Below, piece by piece: positions 1 through 6,605 of a DNA stretch of 27,239 nucleotides (position 1 is its first letter; every line of letters begins with the position of its first letter). Both the position numbers and the translations under genes were made by a program. Origin of the DNA: Planctomycetaceae bacterium (GTDB taxonomy: Bacteria > Planctomycetota > Planctomycetia > Pirellulales > UBA1268); NCBI GenBank assembly GCA_009691925.1, contig SIAG01000005.1:1-27239 (forward strand), written 5' to 3'. Below the pieces are notes generated by a model. That model did not search any database. It was not told where the DNA came from and saw only the letters and a program-made list of their open reading frames with translations.

Positions 1-659
1 ACGTCGGCGAACACCTCGCTCCACTGCGGCTGTTCGATCTTCTGAAGGACCGGCAGCGAGGGATCGACCGGTGGAGGCGGAGCCTTGGAGGGATCCTCCT
101 TCTCCGGCCGGAAGCCCGGCTCACCGTCCATCATGATCCCGCGCTCCTCGCTCGTCATCGACGGCGCGCAGTGGCCGACTAGGTCAATGATCCCCCGGCC
201 GAGATCCCAGCTGACCTTCGTGGGGTCGAAGGCCATCGACTCCGGGAGCGGGGCCATGGCAAGAATCACCTGGAGCGTCCCGGCCACGACGAGCCCCGCC
301 GCCGCACCGACGATCCCCCCACCGGCCAAGTCAACCAGCGGTGCATAGTTCGTCGCTCCCTCCTGGATCGCCCCCCCCACCGCCAGCCGGATGACGATCG
401 CCACGAGGGCAACGCTCGTCACGAAGGCGATCGACTGCCGCCACACCATCGCGAATTCGTTGGTCATCCCGGCCCACATCAACAGCCCATCGACATGGTC
501 GGTGATCGCGAACGCGGCCACGACCGAGGCAACCGCCTGGAGGCCCCAGACCGTCGCCAGGAAGAGCCCATAGCGCGAGCCGAGCCAAGCGAGGAGCGCT
601 ACGATCAGGAAGAAGATCGGATCAGCGAAGCGCTGGAGCATCGAATCGGCGAACAACAT
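1..659 (-). CDS. CvpA-like integral membrane protein, 3' part cut by window edge
   Basis: An open frame without stops runs on the minus strand from an ATG at 659 to the left edge, giving at least 219 residues, so the C-terminus is missing. Several hydrophobic segments are visible, at roughly residues 15-50, 80-98 and 112-140. After them comes a soluble, Pro-rich stretch (APPPPVDPSLP). The order of short helices with a Gly/Ala-rich last segment (GGGIVGAAAGLVVAG) resembles the CvpA family, inner-membrane proteins tied to colicin V production and envelope integrity. That family call rests on general pattern rather than a diagnostic motif. The gene lies 75 bp downstream of the GspE-like ATPase on the same strand and is probably cotranscribed with it. 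A G-rich tract before the ATG is a poor Shine-Dalgarno match. It could be an unrelated four-helix membrane protein. Confidence 0.6.
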   Translation of the reverse strand, partial: MLFADSMLQRFADPIFFLIVALLAWLGSRYGLFLATVWGLQAVASVVAAFAITDHVDGLLMWAGMTNEFAMVWRQSIAFVTSVALVAIVIRLAVGGAIQEGATNYAPLVDLAGGGIVGAAAGLVVAGTLQVILAMAPLPESMAFDPTKVSWDLGRGIIDLVGHCAPSMTSEERGIMMDGEPGFRPEKEDPSKAPPPPVDPSLPVLQKIEQPQWSEVFAD

Positions 660-734
660 TGTCAACCCCGTCCCTCGTGGCACGTTGCCGTGCCTGGTGT
701 CTTCCGGCCGTCGCGGGAAAGTCCCCCTACCACG

Positions 735-2378
735 CTACTTCGCCACCCGCTGCATCTCGCTGACGCTCGTGATCCCGGCGAGCACCTTGCCGACGCCCGC
801 CTCGAGGAGCGTCTTCATACCCGCCTTGCGCGCCGCCTGGCGGATCGTCTGCATCGAGGGGCGGCCGATGAGGAGCTCGCGGATCGAGTTGTCGAAGATC
901 ATGAGCTCGTGGAGGCCGGTGCGCCCGCGGAAGCCGGTGCCGTTACACGCCGGACATCCCTTCTCCTGATAGATCGTCACATTCTTCCCGGCCGCGATCC
1001 CCCACTTTTGCTTGAGATCGTCGGAGAGCTGGACGGCCTGCTTGCACTTCGGACAGAGGACGCGGACAAGCCGTTGGGCGAGGACCGCGGAAACGGCCGA
1101 CTGGATGAGCGTCGCCTCGACGCCGATGTCGAGGAGCCGCGTGATCGTCGTGGGGGCGTCGTTGGCGTGGAGCGTCGTGAACACGAAATGCCCCGTCATC
1201 GCCGCCTGCATGGCGATCTCGGCCGTCTCCTTGTCGCGGACCTCGCCGATGAGGATCACGTCGGGATCCTGCCGGAGCGTGGAGCGGAGGATCTTGGCGA
1301 AGGTTAGTTCGGCGGCCACGTTGACCGCGGTTTGCGAGATCCCCTCAAGGCGGTACTCGATCGGGTCCTCGATCGTGATGATGTTCTTGGAGTTGACGTC
1401 GATCTCCGAGAGCGCGGAGTAGAGCGTCGTCGTCTTCCCTGAGCCGGTCGGCCCGCAGACGATGAGCATGCCGTGCGGCTGCTGGATGATCTCGCGGAGA
1501 TTGGCGACGACCGAATCCTTCATGCCGATCGCGCCGAGCCCCCCCTTGACGATCCCGCCGTCGGCGTCGAGGAGCCGCAGCGCCATCTTCTCGCCGAAGC
1601 TCGTGGGGGCCGAGGCGGCGCGGACGTCGAACCGCCGGTCTTCCATGAGGACGGTGAATGTCCCGTCCTGCGGGCGACGCTTCTCGGCGATATCCATGTC
1701 GCCGAGCACCTTCATCGCCGAAATGACCGCCTTCCCCTCGTCGGCCGGAAAGGCCGCGATGCTCTGGAGGATCCCGTCGATGCGGCAGCGGACGACGTAC
1801 TCTTCGTTGTTCTTCGGCTCGCAGTGGATGTCGGTGGCCCGCAGATCGACCGCCTTCAGAAACATCTCCTGGACGGTCTTCACCGCCTGCGAAGTCTCGC
1901 GGTCGAGCCCACCCCCCTTGCCGTCGACGGTGGTGCCGTCCTTTTTCAGGAGGACGATCCGCGGCGCGGGGCCGGTCCTCGTTAGGCTGCCCGATGCCCC
2001 CGCCGGGAAGGCCCGGTCGAACTGTCTCTCGAGCCCGAGTCGAACGGCGAGTTTCCGCCCCGTCCGCCGGGCAAACGTCGCCGAGAGGATCTTGTCGGTC
2101 GGCTTGGACTTCGTGTCGCGCAGCGCTACGTACCCGAGCGTGAACGCGGGAACGAGAAGGGCGAAGAGCACCAGCGGCCCCAGCCCGGCCTGCCAGGTGG
2201 CGACAAAGAGGAGCACGCCGACGGCGGCGAAGATCAGATTCCAGGGGAGCGCCTGGCCAAACACCTTCCGGGCATCGCGGTCGACCCACATGCAGATCGC
2301 GGCCCACAGCGAGGCCAACGCGACCCACAGTCCCCCCGTCCAGAGGAGGTGCTCGCCGAATGATGGAGGTACGATCAC
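735..2378 (-). CDS. GspE/PilB-family secretion/pilus assembly ATPase with N-terminal membrane segments
   Basis: A 547-residue hexameric ATPase of the type II secretion/type IV pilus family, which powers pseudopilus or pilus assembly at the inner membrane. The catalytic core is complete: Walker A GPTGSGKTTT (309-318), Asp box IEDPIEY (336-342), Walker B DPDVILIGEVRD (371-382), His box TTLHAND (401-407), and a zinc-binding pair CPKC (442-445) and CPAC (475-478). The N-terminus is unusual. Residues about 11-31, 46-62 and 66-86 are hydrophobic and look like membrane helices, where GspE or PilB normally carries a soluble N1/MshEN domain. The start is a GTG at 2378 with a weak GGTGAGG before it. 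No pilin or GspF gene is visible here; the next gene downstream is the CvpA-like protein. The ATPase family is certain, but which machine it drives is not shown. Confidence 0.93.
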   Translation of the reverse strand: MIVPPSFGEHLLWTGGLWVALASLWAAICMWVDRDARKVFGQALPWNLIFAAVGVLLFVATWQAGLGPLVLFALLVPAFTLGYVALRDTKSKPTDKILSATFARRTGRKLAVRLGLERQFDRAFPAGASGSLTRTGPAPRIVLLKKDGTTVDGKGGGLDRETSQAVKTVQEMFLKAVDLRATDIHCEPKNNEEYVVRCRIDGILQSIAAFPADEGKAVISAMKVLGDMDIAEKRRPQDGTFTVLMEDRRFDVRAASAPTSFGEKMALRLLDADGGIVKGGLGAIGMKDSVVANLREIIQQPHGMLIVCGPTGSGKTTTLYSALSEIDVNSKNIITIEDPIEYRLEGISQTAVNVAAELTFAKILRSTLRQDPDVILIGEVRDKETAEIAMQAAMTGHFVFTTLHANDAPTTITRLLDIGVEATLIQSAVSAVLAQRLVRVLCPKCKQAVQLSDDLKQKWGIAAGKNVTIYQEKGCPACNGTGFRGRTGLHELMIFDNSIRELLIGRPSMQTIRQAARKAGMKTLLEAGVGKVLAGITSVSEMQRVAK

Positions 2379-2633
2379 GCCTCACCCGCCTTTAGGGATC
2401 GCTCGGCAGGCCGCGCACGAAGCCCGGGCGGGAGTCCGCCACCTCCGGGATGCGCCGCGCCGCGCGGAATTCCGTGCTGCCCAGCACCCCGTTTTAGCCT
2501 CTGGCAGTGGGAAAATCCACGCGTCGCCCCCTTTTACCCCCCCTTTTAGCCCCCCCTCGCGTCTGCCGACGCCGCCGTCGGAGGGCTATTCTGATGGGGC
2601 AGCCCCCGCATACCCCTCGCCGCCGCGCCAGCC
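2379..2633. promoter_or_regulatory. Divergent intergenic region with repeated TTTTA boxes
   Basis: This 255-bp spacer separates the minus-strand gspE-like gene from the plus-strand lutB. It contains three copies of a C-rich box around TTTTA: 2487-2499 (CCCCGTTTTAGCC), 2527-2540 and 2537-2556, the last two nearly adjacent. A small hairpin (CCGACG/CGTCGG, 2566-2581) and a TATTCT hexamer (2587-2592) lie nearer lutB. One or both promoters must be here, but no convincing -35/-10 pair was found. The boxes could be regulator sites or simple low-complexity sequence. Confidence 0.35.
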
Positions 2634-4142
2634 ATGCCTCCCCATCCGTCACCGACTGCGACACCCCCCGGCCCCCATGCCGATCCCTCCGGGGACGCCG
2701 AACGGGGCTCCCATGGGGCAAAGAAGCGGTTTCTCCACGACGCCCGGGAATACGTCCGCGATACCGACCACCGCGCCTTCCTCCGCCGCGCCCTGGCCGG
2801 TTATTGCGCCACGCGCGACGGTCAGAAGGCGCGCTACCGTGACTGGGAGCACGCCCGCGACGCCGCTAGCCTCGCCAAGTGGAACGCCGTCAACCGACTC
2901 GACGAGATGCTCGTCCGCTTCGCCGACGCCTTCGAGGCCGGCGGAGGCAAGGTCCATTGGGCCCGCGATGCAGCCGAGGCGCGCGAGATCATCCTCGGGA
3001 TAGTCCGCGCAGCCGGCGCCAAGGCGATCATCAAAAGCAAGTGCATGACCACCGAGGAGATCCATCTCAATGCCGCCCTCGAGGCGGAGGGCTACGGCGT
3101 GGTCGAGAGCGACCTCGGGGAGTTCATCCAGCAACTGCGGGGCGAGCCCCCCTTCCATTTCGTCTTCCCGTGCATGCATGTCCGCCGCGGCGAGATCAGC
3201 AAGCTCTTCGAGGAACATCTCGGCAGTGCCCCGACGGAGAGCCCCGAGGAGCTGACGATGATCGCTAGGCGCTACATGCGCCGGCTGTACGTCGAGGCCG
3301 ACGTGGGGATCACCGGCGCAAATTTTCTCGTCGCCGAGACCGGCCAGATCTCGATCACCGAAAACGAAGGCAATGCCCGGCTCACCGCAGCGCTGCCTCG
3401 CGTTCACGTGGCGCTGGCGGGAATCGAGAAGTGCGTCGAGCGGCTCGACGACCTCGCCGTCCTCCTCCCGATGCTCGCCACCGCCGGCACCGGCCAACCG
3501 CTCACCTGCTACAACACGCTCTACGGCGGCCCGCGGGCCCCGGGGGAATGCGACGGCCCGCGGGAGATGCATATCGTCCTCCTCGACAACGGCCGCGCCG
3601 CGATCCTCGCCGATCCCGAGCAGCGCGACAGCCTTCAGTGCATCCGCTGCGGCGCCTGCCTCAATGTCTGCCCGATCTTCAAGAATGTCGGCGGCTTCAC
3701 CTACGGCACCACCTACCAGGGGCCGATCGGCTCGGTGATCACTCCCCATCTGCGTGGCCTCGGCGACTGGAACCACCTCTCCCAGGCCAGTTCGCTGTGC
3801 GGCGCCTGCACCGATGCCTGCCCGGTGCGGATCGACATCCACCACCATCTCCTTCACAACCGGCGCAACGCCGTCCGCGCGGCGCCCAACCGCCTCGAGC
3901 GGATGGGGCACCGGATGTTTGCCGCCGTCGCAGCGCGGCCGCGGTTGTTTGCCACCGGGGGGACCCTCTTCCGCCGCTCACTGTGGTTCCTGAAAAAACT
4001 CCGGCTGCCGCTGCTGCGCGACTGGATTGCCAGCCGCGATCTGCCGCAGGCCCCGGCACGGAGTTTCCGCGACCAATGGCGCCACCGCGCCCCGCCGGCG
4101 GTGGCCCGCAGCCGCCCCGCCACCACCGGGAGCGACCGATGA
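2634..4142 (+). CDS. lutB: LutB-like iron-sulfur protein of L-lactate oxidation
   Basis: A 502-residue protein with an N-terminal LUD domain followed by two ferredoxin-type clusters. The Cys motifs are CIRCGACLNVCP (Cys 336, 339, 342, 346) and CGACTDACP (Cys 389, 392, 396). The LUD part carries the ITGANFLVAETGQISITENEGNARL signature region (225-250) and the CMTTEEIHLN stretch near 137. In the LutABC complex, LutB is thought to pass electrons from lactate oxidation to the respiratory chain. The size matches the family. The C-terminus after about residue 410 is basic and Pro-rich, with little conservation expected. No clear Shine-Dalgarno precedes the ATG, so the first 28 or so residues may not belong to the protein. 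The stop overlaps the lutC start (ATGA), which suggests translational coupling. No lutA is adjacent. Confidence 0.9.
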   Translation: MPPHPSPTATPPGPHADPSGDAERGSHGAKKRFLHDAREYVRDTDHRAFLRRALAGYCATRDGQKARYRDWEHARDAASLAKWNAVNRLDEMLVRFADAFEAGGGKVHWARDAAEAREIILGIVRAAGAKAIIKSKCMTTEEIHLNAALEAEGYGVVESDLGEFIQQLRGEPPFHFVFPCMHVRRGEISKLFEEHLGSAPTESPEELTMIARRYMRRLYVEADVGITGANFLVAETGQISITENEGNARLTAALPRVHVALAGIEKCVERLDDLAVLLPMLATAGTGQPLTCYNTLYGGPRAPGECDGPREMHIVLLDNGRAAILADPEQRDSLQCIRCGACLNVCPIFKNVGGFTYGTTYQGPIGSVITPHLRGLGDWNHLSQASSLCGACTDACPVRIDIHHHLLHNRRNAVRAAPNRLERMGHRMFAAVAARPRLFATGGTLFRRSLWFLKKLRLPLLRDWIASRDLPQAPARSFRDQWRHRAPPAVARSRPATTGSDR

Positions 4143-4903
4143 ACGCCCGCGAAGCGATTCTCGCCCGGGTCCGCGAGGCGCTCACCGTCCCCGGCCCCGG
4201 TCCCCATCAGCGGGCCGGGGAGATGGCTGGCCACGGGGCGACCACCCACACGGCGCCGCCACCGCGCGGCAGCCTTCCGGTGCTCGCCCTCGAGGCCGCG
4301 CGTCCCTGGCTTCCCGACGGCGGCGCCACCCCGGAAGATCGGCTGGCATTGCTCGCCGACAATCTCGGCAAGCTCAAGGCCGTGTTCCACCGTGTGCCGA
4401 CGATCCATGCCGCGCAGGATCTCCTCTTTTCGATTGCCCGCGAGCGCGACTGGAAGCGCGTCGCCTGGCACGCCCATCCGCTCGTCGAGCCGATCCTCGC
4501 CGGCATTCCCTGTGCAACCCACCGCGTCGACTCCGCCGCCGCACTGGCGGCCGACCTCGCTACCGACTCCACCACACCCAAGGACGCCCTCGAGGCCTGC
4601 GACGCCGGCATCACGGGCTGCGATGCCCTCGTTGCCCAGACCGGCTCGATCCTCGTCTCGAGCGCCACCTGCGGGGGACGGGCGCTGTCGGTGCTGCCGC
4701 CGGTGCATGTTGTCGTCGCCACGCCCGAGCAGATCGTGGCAACCCTCGCCGACGCCTTCGACGCCCTCCGCGAGCGGCACGGGAGCTCTTTCCCAAGCAT
4801 GCTCTCCTTCATCACCGGCCCGAGCCGCACCGGCGATATCGAGCGGATCCTCGTCCTCGGCGCCCACGGGCCGAAGGAACTGTTCGTGATCCTCGTCGGG
4901 TGA
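4139..4903 (+). CDS. lutC: LutC-like LUD-domain protein
   Basis: A 254-residue LUD-domain protein. The ATG sits inside the lutB stop (ATGA at 4139-4142), so the two genes form a coupled pair. The second half carries the typical LUD segment: GITGCDALVAQTGSILV followed by GGRALSVLPPVHVVVA, then a C-terminal FITGPSRTGDIE and GPKELFVILV. The TGPSRTGDIE segment near the end is characteristic of LutC/YkgG proteins. LutC works with LutA and LutB in oxidising L-lactate to pyruvate, and its exact biochemical role is not settled. Residues about 20-45 are Pro/His/Gly-rich and probably form a flexible linker. Length fits the family. A longer open frame beginning upstream in this reading frame is a shadow of lutB. 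Confidence 0.88.
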   Translation: MNAREAILARVREALTVPGPGPHQRAGEMAGHGATTHTAPPPRGSLPVLALEAARPWLPDGGATPEDRLALLADNLGKLKAVFHRVPTIHAAQDLLFSIARERDWKRVAWHAHPLVEPILAGIPCATHRVDSAAALAADLATDSTTPKDALEACDAGITGCDALVAQTGSILVSSATCGGRALSVLPPVHVVVATPEQIVATLADAFDALRERHGSSFPSMLSFITGPSRTGDIERILVLGAHGPKELFVILVG

Positions 4904-4941
4904 CGTTCGCGGCGAAGTGGGGCCCGGGGCCGCTTTCCACC

Positions 4942-4970
4942 TTGACCCCCGGCCCAGGCCCGGGTTCTAT
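4942..4970 (+). promoter_or_regulatory. Candidate promoter for the Cys-rich gene pair
   Basis: TTGACC at 4942-4947 and TTCTAT at 4965-4970 are 17 bp apart, in the 248-bp gap between lutC and the first Cys-rich gene. The -35 matches the consensus at five of six positions and the -10 at three of six. The predicted leader would be about 175 nt. The rest of this gap holds GC-rich self-complementary runs but no clear terminator for lutBC. Confidence 0.3.
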
Positions 4971-5151
4971 CGGGTTTTGGGCGGGCCCGACAGATTTTCT
5001 TCCCCATCGCGAACCATCCCCAACATCCCCCGTAGAATCAGCCGGACGTTGCGGTGCCGTGAGGTGGCCGCGACGCCCACTCGAGACAGGAGATGGATGG
5101 CGGCCGCGTCTTTTCCAGAGCGCGGCCGCGGCAAGGAGACGGTGGATTCCG

Positions 5152-5793
5152 ATGACTCCGCGACGATCCAACCCGGGCTTGTGGCTCTCCTTCGGGATGA
5201 GTCTGCGCTCGGTCGGTCGACCGCAGGGATGCCGGTTCCATCGTTGTACCGGGCTGAATCGTGATGCCCTGCGACCTCTGGCCGCGGGCCCACGCTCACG
5301 GCTCGCCCTCGCTGCGGCCTTGGTCGTCGCCTCCCTCCTGTCCCCGGGTGCCAGCGGTGCCTGCGCCGGGTGTTGTGACGACGGTTCCCCGACCGTCGCC
5401 GCGCCCCTGGCTGCGGGCATCGCCCCCGTTCACGCGGCGGCTGTGGTCGACGCAGCGCCTCGCCGCTGCTGCCGTCGGCCGGACGTTGACGCGGCAGTCG
5501 CTGCAGAGTCGTGCTGCTCGACCGCCGATCCCGGCACCGATCTTGCTTCGGACGGCTGCGAGGGAACGTTTGCGCAAGACGACCCCTGCGGCTGCCACCT
5601 TGTCCCCCGCGACGAGGCGCCGGCCGTGCCGGTCCGCACCGAGCCTGACGTCCGTGCTGGCGTTACGGTCTTCACGCACCGCTTGCACGCGACGGCGATC
5701 GACGCCGGCCGGCTGGCCGTGGCCAGCGACAGCCCGGTGCTGCCGATCCATGCCCGCCCCCTGCGGGTGCTCTATGGGGTGTGGCGGAACTGA
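5152..5793 (+). CDS. Exported Cys-rich protein of unknown function
   Basis: A 213-residue protein not matched to a named family. A hydrophobic segment at about 49-66 ending in SPGASGA looks like a signal peptide, with likely cleavage near residue 69-70. The mature part has 10 Cys, several in pairs: CAGCC (71-75), CC (106-107), CC (121-122), then C136 and CGC (146-148). The last 60 residues lack Cys and end in LRVLYGVWRN. The n-region is very long if translation starts at 5152, where AGGAG lies about 14 nt upstream; the real start may be further in. It precedes the 85-aa Cys-rich peptide by 91 bp on the same strand, and the two share one downstream terminator, so they are probably cotranscribed. 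Paired Cys suggests metal binding or disulfide cross-linking outside the cytoplasm; this is inference. Confidence 0.6.
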   Translation: MTPRRSNPGLWLSFGMSLRSVGRPQGCRFHRCTGLNRDALRPLAAGPRSRLALAAALVVASLLSPGASGACAGCCDDGSPTVAAPLAAGIAPVHAAAVVDAAPRRCCRRPDVDAAVAAESCCSTADPGTDLASDGCEGTFAQDDPCGCHLVPRDEAPAVPVRTEPDVRAGVTVFTHRLHATAIDAGRLAVASDSPVLPIHARPLRVLYGVWRN

Positions 5794-5884
5794 ATCCGGG
5801 CCCGGAGTCTCCATGCCCTGCATGGGCCTCCGTTGCCTTCCCGGTTTTCCTTCCTTCCACGTTCAATTCCCAAGGAGCTTTCTC

Positions 5885-6142
5885 ATGTCCACGTTTCTCC
5901 TCTGGGCCGCCATGGCCCTCTCTCCCCTGGCTGGTGGTCAGACCGCGTCGTGCGGTGTTTGTGATGCCTGCGAATGCTGCGGATGCTGCGAGAGCGGCGC
6001 CTGCACGTGCAGCGAGTGCCGCTGCTCCTGCTGTGAGGCCGGTGCCTCCCAGGCAAAGAGCTGCTGCACCGTGAGCGCTGGGGCCGATCGTGCGCCTCAG
6101 GGCCAGCAGGCCGGTTGCTGCGGCAGCGGTTGCTGCAAGTAA
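5885..6142 (+). CDS. Small exported metallothionein-like Cys-rich peptide
   Basis: An 85-residue protein with 19 Cys (22 percent). AAGGAG at 5872-5877 sits 7 nt before the ATG, an excellent ribosome binding site, so the gene is very likely real. Residues 1-21 (MSTFLLWAAMALSPLAGGQTA) look like a signal peptide. The mature part has dense Cys clusters: CGVCDACECCGCC (23-35), CTCSECRCSCC (40-50), CC (60-61) and CCGSGCC (78-84). The spacing (CxC, CC, CxxC) resembles metallothioneins, which hold Cu, Zn or Cd in thiolate clusters. Export would be unusual for a cytosolic-type metallothionein and would also allow disulfide cross-linking. A strong intrinsic terminator follows 70 bp downstream. No close named family is claimed. 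Confidence 0.8.
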   Translation: MSTFLLWAAMALSPLAGGQTASCGVCDACECCGCCESGACTCSECRCSCCEAGASQAKSCCTVSAGADRAPQGQQAGCCGSGCCK

Positions 6143-6212
6143 GACCGGCCACAGACACTTCTGGCAATTCCCGACCGGGCTGGCGGTTCTCCGCCCCTCC
6201 CGGCATGAGCTT

Positions 6213-6255
6213 CCGGCCGGGCGTCGCATCTGCGGCGCCCGGCCGGGTTTTTTTT
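6213..6255 (+). terminator. Strong intrinsic terminator after the 85-aa Cys-rich gene
   Basis: An 11-bp perfect stem (6213-6223 with 6236-6246) encloses a further inner CGCA/TGCG pair (6225-6228 with 6231-6234). It is followed by eight T at 6248-6255. This ends the transcript carrying the two small Cys-rich genes and separates them from the YTV-repeat gene. Confidence 0.92.
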
Positions 6256-6605
6256 GCGCCCGCTCCACGCGGTCCTTCTGTCGCGTCATGCGCGCATCGC
6301 CGCGCTCGGCGGCGCTCTCCCGCTACGACCGGAATCTTCCTCACGGTCGGATCTTTTCGAGCCCCAGTGAGTTTTCCGACTGGGAAAGATCGATCTTCTG
6401 TCCAGGAGTTTGCCGCTCGCGCAAACCCTGACGATCACGGTGATCTCGCCACGGACCGGCGACGTGCACGGCAGGGGAATAAAGCGGCGGACTCGGTCGG
6501 TCTTGAGTTGTGGCTCGCCTTCCATCTGGGGTGGGTGGTCCACGCGACGGACCGGCCAAGTGTTCGCGAACCGTTTCCTTTTTTTCTTTCCATCCGGAGG
6601 ATTCT
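6256..6605 (+). promoter_or_regulatory. Leader and promoter region of the YTV-repeat gene with bulged hairpin and palindrome
   Basis: This 350-bp non-coding stretch lies between the terminator and the YTV gene. It holds a two-part inverted repeat: GATCTTT (6350-6356) pairs with AAAGATC (6385-6391), and inside it CCCAGT (6363-6368) pairs with ACTGGG (6379-6384). The loop is 10 nt and there is a 6-nt bulge on one side. The right arm overlaps a perfect 12-bp palindrome AAGATCGATCTT (6386-6397), which also repeats the left arm's GATCTT. Either an RNA structure or a dimeric regulator site would fit. No clear -35/-10 pair was found. A pyrimidine run (6578-6590) precedes the ribosome binding site. 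Confidence 0.45.

Noticed and set aside
679..694. 6-bp hairpin (GGCACG/CGTGCC) between the gspE-like and cvpA-like genes
   Set aside because: Short stem without a T tract; not supported as a terminator.
3431..4903. 490-codon open frame covering lutB and lutC
   Set aside because: Its first 236 codons are an Arg/Pro-rich shadow of lutB; only the part from 4139 is the real lutC.
4959..4978. CCCG/CGGG hairpin followed by TTTT after lutC
   Set aside because: Only 4 bp of stem; it also overlaps the candidate promoter.
4027..5793. 588-codon open frame leading into the Cys-rich protein
   Set aside because: The upstream part is a low-complexity shadow of lutC; only the part from about 5152 reads as protein.
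6288..6431. 47-codon open frame in the YTV leader
   Set aside because: No ribosome binding site and random composition; it overlaps the inverted repeat.
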